Positions 9,641 to 18,719 of a DNA stretch of 42,500 nt are shown piece by piece. The stretch's first letter is position 1, and each line of letters begins with the position of its first letter. The DNA lies in the NCBI GenBank assembly GCA_020186115.1, contig WSYJ01000150.1:1-42500 (forward strand), read 5' to 3'. This DNA comes from Histomonas meleagridis (taxonomy: Eukaryota; Parabasalia; Tritrichomonadida; Dientamoebidae). Made by a program: the position numbers and the translations under genes. The notes below the pieces were generated by a model. The model made no database searches. It was not told the DNA's origin and saw nothing but the letters and a program-made list of their open reading frames with translations.

Positions 9641-9868
9641 TCAATTTTGGTTGAGTGCTTCTTCAATTTGTTCATACATCGTATGAACCATCTCCGATTT
9701 TATATTCGGTCCATGAGTCTCGATCCAATCATAAAGAAGATCAAGACTTCCCGGTACTAAGCATTCCAGGGGTTCTCTAGTGAACTCTCCTGTGCCCCAA
9801 TGCACCTGGAAAGACACCACCCCATTCTGAATGCGTGGCGCAGAGATGCTTTGAACTGGATATTCCAT
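9641..9868 (-). CDS. Free-standing chromodomain-like protein
   Basis: 75 residues starting M-E-Y-P-V-Q-S-I, from the ATG at 9868; the open frame upstream is unsupported. The pattern fits a chromodomain: E-Y-x-V-x-x-I, a variable turn, V-S-F-Q-V-H-W-G-T-G-E-F (strand with the cage Trp), R-E-P-L-E-C-L, then a C-terminal helix with L-L-Y-D-W-I. Chromodomains bind methylated histone tails. Maverick integrases can carry one; this one stands alone, antisense to and just behind the capsid gene. Its DNA is visibly richer in G+C than its neighbours. A distant paralogue lies at the matching place in copy 2 on the other strand. Confidence 0.65.
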   Translation of the reverse strand: MEYPVQSISAPRIQNGVVSFQVHWGTGEFTREPLECLVPGSLDLLYDWIETHGPNIKSEMVHTMYEQIEEALNQN

Positions 9869-9955
9869 TTTTAGATGTGAGGTGATTCTGAATATTTCAA
9901 TACAGTTAAACTTTTTGATATATTTTTTTATTATTTTGAAACAAAACCCTTTCAA

Positions 9956-10333
9956 ATATTAAGTACTTCGGTTAGGAATTAAGAAATATACGATCATAAA
10001 ATTGAATAGCGATTATGTTGTTGTATGAAAGTTTTGATCACAATGACTTTTTGAACTGAATAAAGACTGTACTATCAAATATTTTTTTGTTTAAATAGTT
10101 TACTGATCGTATCCCATGATCTCGAAAATTAATTTATATCTTAAGTTAGTACATAACTGTAAAAATTGAATCTATCGTTAATTCAAAAGTGGGAAAATAC
10201 GATCAAAATCAATTCATTTTTTTAACACTGATCCCCTGTCCATAAAAAATTACATAAAAATCATTATACATTTATTCATTCAAATGTGTCACCTTTCGAA
10301 CGTTAAAAAATATTAATGACATTAAGTTTTTAT
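9956..10333. other. Conserved noncoding block (Maverick)
   Basis: From about 9988 to 10330 this stretch is nearly identical to 37848-38190 of copy 2, although neither holds a credible gene. It contains TACGATCATAAAATTGAATA, ACTGATCGTATCCCATGATC and ACACTGATCCCCTGTCC. It lies downstream of the adjacent gene on the minus strand and could hold its 3' untranslated region, a control element or an RNA gene. Confidence 0.5.
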
Positions 10334-10726
10334 TTATATAACATTTTGAGCTTGATCATTTTGATTTTGAGGCATTACTGAGTTAGCATAATTTTGTAAA
10401 ACATCCAATTTATTTACATAAGCATTATAATTGTTAAAATCATCATTAAATATTTGATTTAATAATTCCATTTTAGATATTTGATAAGCTTGATCTAATT
10501 GTTCAGGTGTTATATTTTGTAAAGGATTTATTATAGTAGGATGATATTTTTCATCTATAAATTTATAAATTTGTTTTCTTAATAAATTATGATATTTATT
10601 ATACACAGTTACAGTTAATGTTATTACATTTTTATTTTTTACAATAGAAAACGAAGGTTTAATATTTATAGCACTAAAATCACAATCTTTAAATTCTTGT
10701 GCAAAGCACGTATAAAGAGATTCCAT
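10334..10726 (-). CDS. Conserved Maverick protein, 130 residues, unknown
   Basis: Intact in both copies (38193-38585 in copy 2), differing at only a few residues, mostly near the C-terminus. It starts M-E-S-L-Y-T-C-F-A-Q-E-F. The middle is a beta-like stretch (V-I-T-L-T-V-T-V-Y-N-K-Y-H), then P-L-Q-N-I-T-P-E-Q-L-D-Q-A-Y and a Gln/Asn-rich tail. A TCATTATTATTA initiator-like motif directly precedes the ATG. It is divergent from the ATPase gene across 39 bp, suggesting shared expression. The family is not recognised. Confidence 0.8.
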   Translation of the reverse strand: MESLYTCFAQEFKDCDFSAINIKPSFSIVKNKNVITLTVTVYNKYHNLLRKQIYKFIDEKYHPTIINPLQNITPEQLDQAYQISKMELLNQIFNDDFNNYNAYVNKLDVLQNYANSVMPQNQNDQAQNVI

Positions 10727-10765
10727 TAATAATAATGAATTGATTTTATAAAATTATTTTATTTT

Positions 10766-11567
10766 ATGGAAAACGATATTAATATTGATGCCTTAGATAA
10801 TATGATTGATTATTGTTTATATAAAAATAAACCTAAATTAAATGAAGAATTAATAAGTGAAATTCATCCAGTGGTGAATGTACCTTATAATTCTTTAAAT
10901 ATAGCAGTAGGTAGACAAAGAAGTGGGAAAACTCAATGTATAATTAGAGAAATTATTAAAATTAGTAATATTAGTCCTAGAACTCATTTATTAATTTATA
11001 TTAATAAAAATGGATTAGAAAACGATCCCACTTTTGAATCATTAAAACCTTTAATAAAGATTACAATATTATATGTAGCTGAAAATCAAGCAGAAGATAT
11101 AGTTAAAGATATATTAAAATGGATACAATTTTATAATGAAATTAAAAATAATCATTGGGAAAATAAAATAGTAGATAATCAAATATCTGAATTATTTGAA
11201 AAAATTATATATTAATAATTTTAATAATTTAACTTTACATACTATAATATTTTTTGAAGATTGTGCTAATAGTCCTTTATTTATAAAACCTACTAATTAT
11301 TTTAATCAATTATTTACTAAATTATCTCATATTCAATGTTCTGTATTTTTCGCTGTACAATTTTGGAAATCTTTACCTGCTGAAGTTAAAGCTAATGTAA
11401 GTACTATATTTATATTTCCTAATTTCTCTAAACAACAATTAAGTTATATGATAGCTCAAATACCATTGCTCTATACTAAAGATCGAATTTATTCAGTTTA
11501 TCAAAAACTGACAGAACATCAAAAAATAATCGTCGACGTTAATAATCAAAAAATAAAAATTGAATAA
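10766..11567 (+). pseudogene. Genome-packaging ATPase (FtsK/HerA type), frameshifted
   Basis: The first part (10766-11215) has the P-loop G-R-Q-R-S-G-K-T-Q at about residues 49-57. The second (11196-11567) has the Walker B-like strand T-I-I-F-F-E-D-C. In Polintons and related viruses this ATPase pumps DNA into the capsid. One additional A in the run at about 11199-11205 breaks the frame; copy 2 has the shorter, in-frame run there but is broken elsewhere. Without the break the product would be about 265 residues, close to the family's usual 250-300. It sits upstream of the J/K genes on the same strand. Confidence 0.85.
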
Positions 11568-11585
11568 AAAATGAAAAATTAAAAT

Positions 11586-11593
11586 TCATTATT
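11586..11593 (+). promoter_or_regulatory. Initiator-like TCATTATT
   Basis: Lies 6 bp upstream of the ATG at 11599. It resembles the trichomonad initiator (TCA then pyrimidine then T/A). The equivalent in copy 2 is TCATTTTT at 39445. Confidence 0.5.
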
Positions 11594-11598
11594 TTTTA

Positions 11599-12024
11599 AT
11601 GTTAAAAGGCCAACAGGGTATAGATAATGAAATAGCTACTTATCTCAATGTTCTTGGTATTGATATGACTGCTGCTAAAGAAAACTTAAAACAATGGAGA
11701 AATAATCAATCCAATAAAACTATAAATGATCTCAATAATCAAATAAAAATATGGCGAACATTAAAAACAACCATTATAGATGAGAATAATTTATGGGACA
11801 ATATATTGACGTATTTACAAAATATTCAACATCCATTTTTTGAGGATCTAGCCGCATTTCATCCAGAAGTACAAAAGGATGATGCTTTGGAAGAAACAGA
11901 ATATGAAGATCATTTTTCATCAGTGCAGCCAACAATAACTATCGACGACATTAAACCAATTTTGTCTATTGAAAATCCACCATTGGGTTATGAAAAAGTG
12001 GACGGAAAATATCAAAAAAGATAA
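11599..12024 (+). CDS. Maverick protein J, unknown (141 residues as read)
   Basis: Begins M-L-K-G-Q-Q-G-I-D-N-E-I. The first half is helical and polar; the second half is acidic, with D-D-A-L-E-E-T-E-Y-E-D-H. The stop at 12022-12024 lies in the same frame as the following gene (start 12094), and the DNA between them reads as P-P-P-P-R-P-H-E-Y. J and K may therefore be one protein in a healthy element. Copy 2 differs in A-runs around this point. No known domain recognised. Confidence 0.6.
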   Translation: MLKGQQGIDNEIATYLNVLGIDMTAAKENLKQWRNNQSNKTINDLNNQIKIWRTLKTTIIDENNLWDNILTYLQNIQHPFFEDLAAFHPEVQKDDALEETEYEDHFSSVQPTITIDDIKPILSIENPPLGYEKVDGKYQKR

Positions 12025-12093
12025 ACAAATACCAAAAGTTTACCACCACCTCCAAGACCTCATGAATATCAAATTAGAACTCATGATGGTAAA

Positions 12094-12565
12094 ATGTATG
12101 ATTTTATAGAAGATAAGAATAAATATAAATATACTGGAGGAAGTAATGTTATATTGGATGAAAATATGGATACATTAGCTCATCTTATTCTTGATTTAAA
12201 GAAAGATGTAAAAAAAATTAGAGAGCTTCAAACAATAGAAGGTGCAAGAGAATTAGTTGAAAAACATAATAAAGATAAAAAAGGATCCAAGATATCATTG
12301 GACTGCAATTGAAGAAGATATAAATAAGGATGGTATTCCAGATGTTATAGTTGCAGATCAACATAAAAGAGCAAAATTTGTAAATGGATGGACGGTTAAA
12401 CAACATGACCTATATGAAAGTCAATATATAAGATTTTTACAACAAAAATATGGTAGTCCACAAAATAGAAAACTTTTGAGAGCAAAAGGTCAACATATAG
12501 AGGATTTCGATGAATTTATTAATAAATATATAAGAAAAGTTTCATATGATGATAATATGAATTAA
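12094..12565 (+). pseudogene. Maverick protein K, truncated by deletion
   Basis: Two frames (12094-12312 and 12257-12565) correspond to the first half of the 324-residue protein at 39955-40929. One extra A near 12280 shifts the frame. The sequence then ends at the deletion junction, where D-D-N is followed by M-N and a stop. It retains D-I-N-K-D-G-I-P-D-V-I-V, a calcium-loop-like D-x-N-x-D-G motif. Function not known. Confidence 0.75.
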
Positions 12566-13580
12566 ATAAAGCTTTAGCTATAGATTCTATCGATTTCTTT
12601 GTAGTTATTTTATCATTTATTTTTGTATTAGTATAGGCATAAAATAAAAATCTAGACCTAATTTCAACTGCTAATAAATAACAATATTTTGTTTCTGTTT
12701 TAGTGGTTTCATCATAACCAGAAAAAAAATAAATCCATTTGATATTCACCATTATTACCAATATATTTTAGTTGATATTTTTTTATTTCTTTTTATAAGG
12801 AAAATAATTTATATTAGGTTTAAATTGTGGATCTAATTTTGAATAATCAATATGATATGGAAGTAAATAGTTATCAAATAAATATTTGTTTTTCGAACGA
12901 GATTTGAAACCTGTGTTAATATAAGGTGAATTCTTAGAATCTTCATAAATATTATAATTTCTATATATATTGTCATAAGGAAATTTACTAAAATATCGTA
13001 ACAAATAATTACTATAAGCAGAATCGAATGTAAATACGTTCCCAATTTTATTATCGATTATTTCAATACCATATAAATATTCTTTTAATTTTTCACAATA
13101 TTTATTAAATTTGAGAGGCTTTTTTTTAGCTTCAAAAAATTTGCGTGCAAACATCTCATTCAATTTTTTGATAATCGTTCTAATATAATATTCATAATGC
13201 TCTGGGATTGTTTTTCCTCCAATTTTTCCATTAATAGGTGTAATTTTTTCAGTTTTGATAAAAAGTTTAATAAAATTATATTTAAATTGCTTATAATCGT
13301 CAAATTGTTTATTTTTAAATTGTTCATCTGTTGTTCTTTCTAAGCTCACATCTATATAATAATTAACTAAATTGTTGTATGTTTCAACTAATGGCTTTGT
13401 ACCAGTATTAAATTCAGGTGTAAAATTAAACTCCCTATTATATTTTTCATTCAGAAAATTAATAAAATTTTGAAGACTCAAATTACCTTTTAATTGTGAA
13501 TTTTGATTATTTAATTCATTTTTAATCAATTTTTCGAATGAATCTTGTATTTCTCTTCTTCTTTTATAAACCGGATCCAT
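12557..13580 (-). pseudogene. Maverick integrase, N-terminal extension plus cut core
   Basis: The 265 residues at 12783-13580 (start M-D-P-V-Y-K-R-R-R) match the upstream part of the integrase frame in copy 2, which runs on without a stop into the rve core. Here frame breaks in A/T-runs near 12730-12795 interrupt it. The core remnant (12580-12760) shows the S-G-Y-D-E-T-T-K-T-E-T-K-Y-C-Y-L-L-A-V-E stretch. Everything after about 40 core residues is lost in the 1.66-kb deletion. The intact enzyme would cut and join the element's ends to target DNA. Confidence 0.85.
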
Positions 13581-13610
13581 ATAAAAAAATAAAATGAAAT
13601 AAAATATTTT

Positions 13611-15584
13611 TTATTCTTCAAATACATTTAATAAATGTTCATCTATTTTACCTGTTACTTTACCAACTATTGAATTTAATATTTTAGTAGTTATTACTAA
13701 ATCATCTGATAATTTATTATTATCAAATAATACTACATCACCAATTTCATAATCTGTAGTATTATTTACTTTAAAATAAAAATCTCCATGTGTAGCAAAA
13801 TCAATAGTATCTTGTAAAATTTCGATTTCTCTTTTAATAACATCACCTATTGAAGCTTTATAACCAGTTTCATGTTTAGCTACACAAATACCTAAATATT
13901 CTTTATATGTACCTGTTGTTTTAACTGATGGAATACAATCAGTTGATGAAGTATTTGTAACATATTTACCTTCATTGGTTAAAGCATAAACATTACCTGT
14001 TAAAAATACTGGTGAACCAATTTGAAATTGTGTTAAGTCTTCTGAAACAGGAGCATTATGAATAATAGTTGTATTTATTTGTGCAAGACCTCCAGTTCCT
14101 TCGAATGTATTAAATGTAGTTGCGATATAATATATTGCACTATATGTATCAAGATAAGTACCATCATTTTGTTTCTTTTGTGTTACAGATTCAAAATATA
14201 ATCTTCCATATTTTTTATCTGCAGTAGGTGTACATCCATAAATTCTCCATAATAATTGATATGTATTACCTGATTCTTCAATTATACTGTGAAATAAAGT
14301 TAATTTAGTAGATTCTAAACTAGTGAATTGACCAGTACCGGATTTTATATTTCCTGTATTATCAATACCATTAGTTTTTACAGAGTACATAATTTGAGAG
14401 CAATTTAATTTAGTACAACCTATTGCTTCAAAAGATGAGGAGTAATAAAAACCATTTCCTTGTTTTGGTTGGAACTCAAGATAATCATCTAATGCTGTTA
14501 TTCTCCAACTATAATCATTTCCATAACCATCACTAGTATGCATATCTATGTGAGGACCTGTTTCTAAAACACCATCGTTTTTAATAACTGCAATTGAAGG
14601 AACACTAATATCTAAATTTGAAGCTGAAGGTCCCGAATTTAAAGCAAAACCATTAATTGTTGAACAATGAATATCTTCTGTATTTGAACCTGTAGGAATA
14701 TCTGTTAAATCATTATAACTATGTGTATGATTTGTTGCAGCATATTTTGTATCATGATTATGATCTTTTGAAGCATACTCTTCATGTGTATGTTCTGAGG
14801 GTGGAAATTTTTCAGGTTTATCAGTTAAATCATTATAACTATGGGTATGTTCTGAAGGTGGAAATGTTTCAGGTTTATCAGTTAAATCATTATAACTATG
14901 AGTATGATCTGAAGGTGGAAATGACTGTGGTTTATCATTTAAATCAGTATAACTATGAGTATGATCTGATGAAGCATAGTTTACATGTTCATGATCTTTT
15001 TTAGCATAAATCTCATCATGATTATGATCATTTAAAGATATTTCAGATGTATCTACATTATTTATAGATGCACATTGAATATTGCCATTACTACCAAAAC
15101 TTAATAATGTTCCAGTTTTTGATTTAAAATCTAATGAATTAGTATTAGCAGTTATTCTCCATGTATTATCTTTATCGTAATCTGTCTTATTATGCATATC
15201 AATATATTGACCAACTTCTACAACACCATCTTCTTTTAATGTGATAATAGCTGGAACATATAATTTTGTATCCCATTTACCACCTTCTGCAGTTGATAAT
15301 TGAAAACCATTTAATGAAGTAACTTGTACATTCCCATTTACTGTTAAATCATTATTTATTGTATTATGTGTATGACTTTTTGTAGAATATTTTTCATCTG
15401 ATTGTGATTTGTTATAATATAATTGTGGGATTGTAATCGAAGTTATAGTATTAAGTTTTTCTGTTATTTGATCATTTGTAGAATAATTTTCTAAAACTTC
15501 TTGTAAATCATCTTGGTCAATAATTTCAGGAGCAGCAATAACATTAGTTTTTATACCTTTTGTAGCATTCTCAATACTAAACAT
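13611..15584 (-). CDS. Fiber-like protein with H-x-H repeats (657 residues)
   Basis: Intact. Residues 1-70 look helical. H-x-H motifs occur at 71, 187, 198, 208, 227, 246, 265, 275 and 286. The core of this run is a 19-residue repeat, H-T-H-S-Y-N-D-L-T-D-K-P-E-x-F-P-P-S-E, typical of phage tail and receptor-binding fibers, where the His pairs hold metal ions along a trimeric shaft. Two similar modules (about 91-175 and 310-396) flank it, sharing N-G-F-x-L, D-G-V-x-E-x-G, I-D-M-H and W-R-I-T-A. The C-terminal 250 residues are beta-rich and may form the head. A TCATTTTTTATC motif precedes the ATG. Probably a virion surface fiber; a receptor is not known. Confidence 0.8.
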   Translation of the reverse strand: MFSIENATKGIKTNVIAAPEIIDQDDLQEVLENYSTNDQITEKLNTITSITIPQLYYNKSQSDEKYSTKSHTHNTINNDLTVNGNVQVTSLNGFQLSTAEGGKWDTKLYVPAIITLKEDGVVEVGQYIDMHNKTDYDKDNTWRITANTNSLDFKSKTGTLLSFGSNGNIQCASINNVDTSEISLNDHNHDEIYAKKDHEHVNYASSDHTHSYTDLNDKPQSFPPSDHTHSYNDLTDKPETFPPSEHTHSYNDLTDKPEKFPPSEHTHEEYASKDHNHDTKYAATNHTHSYNDLTDIPTGSNTEDIHCSTINGFALNSGPSASNLDISVPSIAVIKNDGVLETGPHIDMHTSDGYGNDYSWRITALDDYLEFQPKQGNGFYYSSSFEAIGCTKLNCSQIMYSVKTNGIDNTGNIKSGTGQFTSLESTKLTLFHSIIEESGNTYQLLWRIYGCTPTADKKYGRLYFESVTQKKQNDGTYLDTYSAIYYIATTFNTFEGTGGLAQINTTIIHNAPVSEDLTQFQIGSPVFLTGNVYALTNEGKYVTNTSSTDCIPSVKTTGTYKEYLGICVAKHETGYKASIGDVIKREIEILQDTIDFATHGDFYFKVNNTTDYEIGDVVLFDNNKLSDDLVITTKILNSIVGKVTGKIDEHLLNVFEE

Positions 15585-15585
15585 T

Positions 15586-15597
15586 GATAAAAAATGA
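15586..15597 (-). promoter_or_regulatory. Initiator-like motif of the fiber gene
   Basis: TCATTTTTTATC ends directly before the ATG at 15584 on the minus strand, an unusually short leader as is normal for trichomonads. Confidence 0.5.
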
Positions 15598-15604
15598 TTT
15601 TTAT

Positions 15605-15946
15605 TTAATAAATTAATAATAATTCTAACATAAAATATTCTGGTTCAATTTCTTTACCATTCATTTCTTTAAACCATATTTTAAAATTTGGTTTTCTACT
15701 TTTATATTCATATTTCTTATATTTAGTCCTGTTTTCATTTGTATAAATACAAAAATAATCTTCATAATGATCACGTTCAATGAAATCAGCATGCATTGAA
15801 ACATCAGATACTAAATATTCCTTAAATTTACACTTACATTGTTGTACTACTATATATCTCCGATTTTGAGAATCCACAAATTCAGGCGGAAAACGGTTTT
15901 CTTTTTGCGATGTACAAAAATACGTTTTAGTCACAGGTTTAAGCAT
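15605..15946 (-). CDS. Maverick terminal protein, 113 residues, unknown
   Basis: First gene inside the right end, reading inward, so the two terminal genes of the element face each other. Starts M-L-K-P-V-T-K-T-Y-F-C. It contains Cys-K-Cys (V-V-Q-Q-C-K-C-K-F-K) and a Tyr-rich, charged second half, ending in L-E-L-L-L-I-Y. The ATG is only 5 bp from the TIR, so its promoter probably lies in the TIR. No family recognised. Confidence 0.65.
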   Translation of the reverse strand: MLKPVTKTYFCTSQKENRFPPEFVDSQNRRYIVVQQCKCKFKEYLVSDVSMHADFIERDHYEDYFCIYTNENRTKYKKYEYKSRKPNFKIWFKEMNGKEIEPEYFMLELLLIY

Positions 15947-15950
15947 TTAT

Positions 15951-16419
15951 AAAAATAAAGTTTGCCATGAGACCAAACAATAACCGTCGTTTTTTGACTA
16001 CTAACCTCCTGGCAAAGATAAATTGAATAGGATAAATGTCCGACCAAACATAACCGAGGACAATTCGTGTTGGTTATACGAGGTTTTTGATAGGCTTATG
16101 TTAAAAGTGATGCTAAAAGTGCTATCGTTCCTCTCAAAAAGTTCCCCGTTCTCTCAAAATTGAATGCTCATTCAAATTATCGGACGAATTGTATAGCTCA
16201 CAAAAATCATATTGATTTTTGTAGCGAGCAGGACGAGCACACTCGGGGGATTGGAGGGGTCTGAGGGGTCCGAAGGGCATCACCGGAGGCCGAAGACCCC
16301 TCCGATCTCCCCAGTGAAAACTTAAGGTCGGGAATAATCACGAGGACCCTAGGGGCCCCGCCGGGGGGCGGGGCCCCTAGGGTCCTCGTGATTATTCCCG
16401 ACCGCATTATATACCTACC
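15951..16419. repeat. Right TIR of Maverick copy 1, with 37-bp perfect hairpin
   Basis: Complementary to 5700-6154. At 16326-16362 and 16367-16403 lies a perfect 37-bp inverted repeat with a GGGG loop; each arm includes GAGGACCCTAGGGGCCCCG. It ends 16 bp from the element terminus. The stem is much more G+C-rich than the coding part of the element. Confidence 0.9.
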
Positions 16420-16425
16420 AAAAAC
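16420..16425. repeat. Right target site duplication (AAAAAC)
   Basis: Same six bases as 5694-5699, directly outside the terminal ATACCTACC. Confidence 0.8.
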
Positions 16426-16757
16426 ACATTATTCAAATCATAAATAAATAAAAATTGATACTTATTTTTCCCTACATTTTCAAATATGATTATAATTATA
16501 ATTTGATTGATATGATATCAGAATTTTATTTAAATTCTCCTGCTGAGTTCTGAAAAAAAGTTGTTAAAATATGCATATAAAACATGTTTTCTTCTACCAA
16601 CGATTATTTTTCATACAAAAAGTATATAACCGTTCTTTTTTTTTTTTTTATTTATTTATTTTTATTTTTTTTTCTTTTGAATATCGCAAATCGTTCAGTT
16701 GAAATAAAATGAATTCATCAAAATCTAGAGTGGCATCAATAAGGGGATTGACTCGGT

Positions 16758-18371
16758 AAAAACCTAGTTGACCCATGTTATCTTTTGAAAATTAAAAAAT
16801 TTTAAACAATTTTTTGTCGAGATTTTATAAAAAAAAATAATCTTTTATTCATAACTTTGTTCTCTTCTTATTTTTTGATAAGACCAAGAAATCTGGTGAA
16901 TTTCTGAAGTGCCGTACTCGATCAGCATACCTCTCATCAACCTTGATGTAGAGGATATTGTCATTCTGAGAATATTCTGTTAGAAGTCCTCCTTTCCGAA
17001 AGGCATTTACAACGCATCTTGGAACAGTAGACATTATATATTATGAATCATAAATCCTTATAACTTCCCATGTTTGAGGAGAAAGTGTTGAATCAAGATA
17101 TATGTTGGCCATTTTTCCCTTAATGATTTGCAAAAAGACCGATGTCAAAAAATTGCAATTGATCGCTCGAATGCAAAGGAATATATCTAAGATATACATT
17201 GTTCTCGGATAAATAGTCATCAATACCATCGGTTCCATGGCACGAACACCCATCAAGGATTAGAATTGCTGGACCATCATATCCAGTTATTTGTCGTCTT
17301 ATTTGCAAATCTTTCAAGTAACAATCATCCAACCATTTCTTAAATATCCTTGCATTGATATACCCAGTATCGCTTTTGGAATATGTTATTTTATCTGTTG
17401 TGTATCCCAGCTGAAGTAATTCCAAATCAACTGTTTCTCTTTGAATAACAATTAGTGGCTTGATAACTGAACCATCTGCAACTATTGCAGCAATCATTGT
17501 GTGGTGATCCACATTAACATCTTGCTCAATTGGAATTTCATTTCCAACATATTCCATCGGTACAACACAAGAAACATCGCGATCAAGTTCGCGTCCACCA
17601 AAGCCTACTTCATCAACATTTACAACAAATGATGCTGGTATTGGAAATTCAAATGTTTCATGAAATTGCTTGAACCATTCATCTATTTGGCTTTCATCGC
17701 AGTGGACACGATCTGCTTCCATTTATGTCCCCTTGATCAACCTGAATAACTGCGAGTTAGATATCATATGCCTTACAGATTCTGGAGTTAGAATCATTTC
17801 GAAAGCATTAAAAACGAAATTAACTGTTCTTTGTATTGTGCATTGGGTCTTCTGGTTATATTGTGAAGAAATGTAACTACTTAATCTTTCCATTTGTTGA
17901 TCATTAAGTATAGATGGATGCCCAATATTTCCAGGTTCTCCATTCCACTTGCAATAAGAACTTATTACATTAAAAATCCTTTGTTTAGATACACCAAAAA
18001 AATCTTCCCAATGTCTGACATCGAAAGTTCTCTTTCTTTTCCATTATAATAGAGGTTATATATTTGCTCACGCTTTGAGGATGCATTAGAGTTCCATTGT
18101 AATATTTCATATGCAATCTTTGCTTTGTCCGGACAAAACAGATAGACTGCCCCAAGGTCTAATTGATCAAGAGTACACGGATTCTCAAGAATGCTTCTGC
18201 TGTGTGGAAACTGAAAGTATTCTTCGGGTTTCTCCAGCATCCGAACATTTAATAAAGTGAAAAAACGCTAGAAGATTTTGATCGTATCACAAATTTTAAA
18301 TGCATCAATCTCAATTTTTAACTTTTTCAAAACTTTGTCAATAATAATTTGTCACAGTCAACTAGGTTTTT
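16758..18371 (-). mobile_element. Pogo-like DDE element with 15-bp TIRs
   Basis: AAAAACCTAGTTGAC at 16758-16772 is perfectly repeated in inverse at 18357-18371, enclosing one decayed transposase. The left end is preceded by a T that could supply a TA target site; the right end is followed by GC instead. The TA duplication expected for this superfamily is therefore not clear. Confidence 0.7.
16849..18240 (-). pseudogene. Pogo/CENP-B-type DDE transposase, decayed
   Basis: About 450 residues in several frames. The N-terminal helix-turn-helix part (17965-18240) ends S-D-I-G-K-I at an A-run frameshift. The next frame reads V-S-K-Q-R-I-F-N-V-I to about 17725, where an in-frame TAA directly precedes the ATG of 17120-17722. 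That part holds the catalytic core: N-V-D-E-V-G-F-G, L-I-L-D-G-C-S-C-H and H-S-S-D-Q-L-Q-F-F-D-I-G-L-F. Another shift leads to 17041-17110, and the C-terminus is 16849-17034. The three acidic residues are kept. The gene is dead as read, though the core frame could be recent. Confidence 0.8.
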
Positions 18372-18719
18372 GCTGTAACTCTGTTTGTATTTTTTGAAAT
18401 TGGTAACGAATGCATAATATACCTATTTGAAAATTCAATATTTTTTAGAATTAACCTATATACATTCCAGGATAAGATAAAAACATTCATTGGCCGACGA
18501 AAGCACTTTCGAATTTCCAATTTTTTGTCTAGACGATGAATTCTGAAAAAACTCACGCGCTAAGAATTATTTTTATCTTAACATTTTAAAATAGCAGCAA
18601 CTTTATGGATTCTATCTGATATTACCTATATATGATGGATTTAATTCAATAAAAACAGAGCTTTTATATTGAAATTAGGATGAAAAAGATTTGTATAGTT
18701 TACTCATGTCGAATTGCTG
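18372..18719. other. Upstream region of the IRE1-like gene
   Basis: About 350 bp without a gene. A TCATG lies 15 bp before the chosen ATG but does not fit the initiator consensus exactly. No other signal recognised. Confidence 0.4.

Larger units (their letters stand above)
5700..16419. mobile_element. Maverick/Polinton element, copy 1 (10.7 kb, internally deleted)
   Basis: Bounded by long TIRs (5700-6154 and 15951-16419) ending GGTAGGTATATAATGCGGTC, with a 6-bp target duplication. Genes from left: unknown (+), four small genes (-), capsid (+), chromodomain-like (-), unknown (-), ATPase (+), unknown J/K (+), integrase remnant (-), fiber-like (-), unknown (-). No polymerase or protease gene is present. 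Compared with copy 2 (from 34519), 1,664 bp are missing at 12557/12563. At 10.7 kb it is shorter than the 15-20 kb typical of Mavericks. It looks non-autonomous. Confidence 0.95.

Noticed and set aside
14723-15004. Plus-strand open frame opposite the fiber gene
   Set aside because: It mirrors the H-x-H repeat of the fiber gene on the other strand.
16207-16407. Minus-strand open frame with Gly/Pro/Arg-rich product
   Set aside because: It lies within the GC-rich TIR hairpin. A similar frame appears in copy 2's TIR (34531-34743) but only through the repeat sequence.
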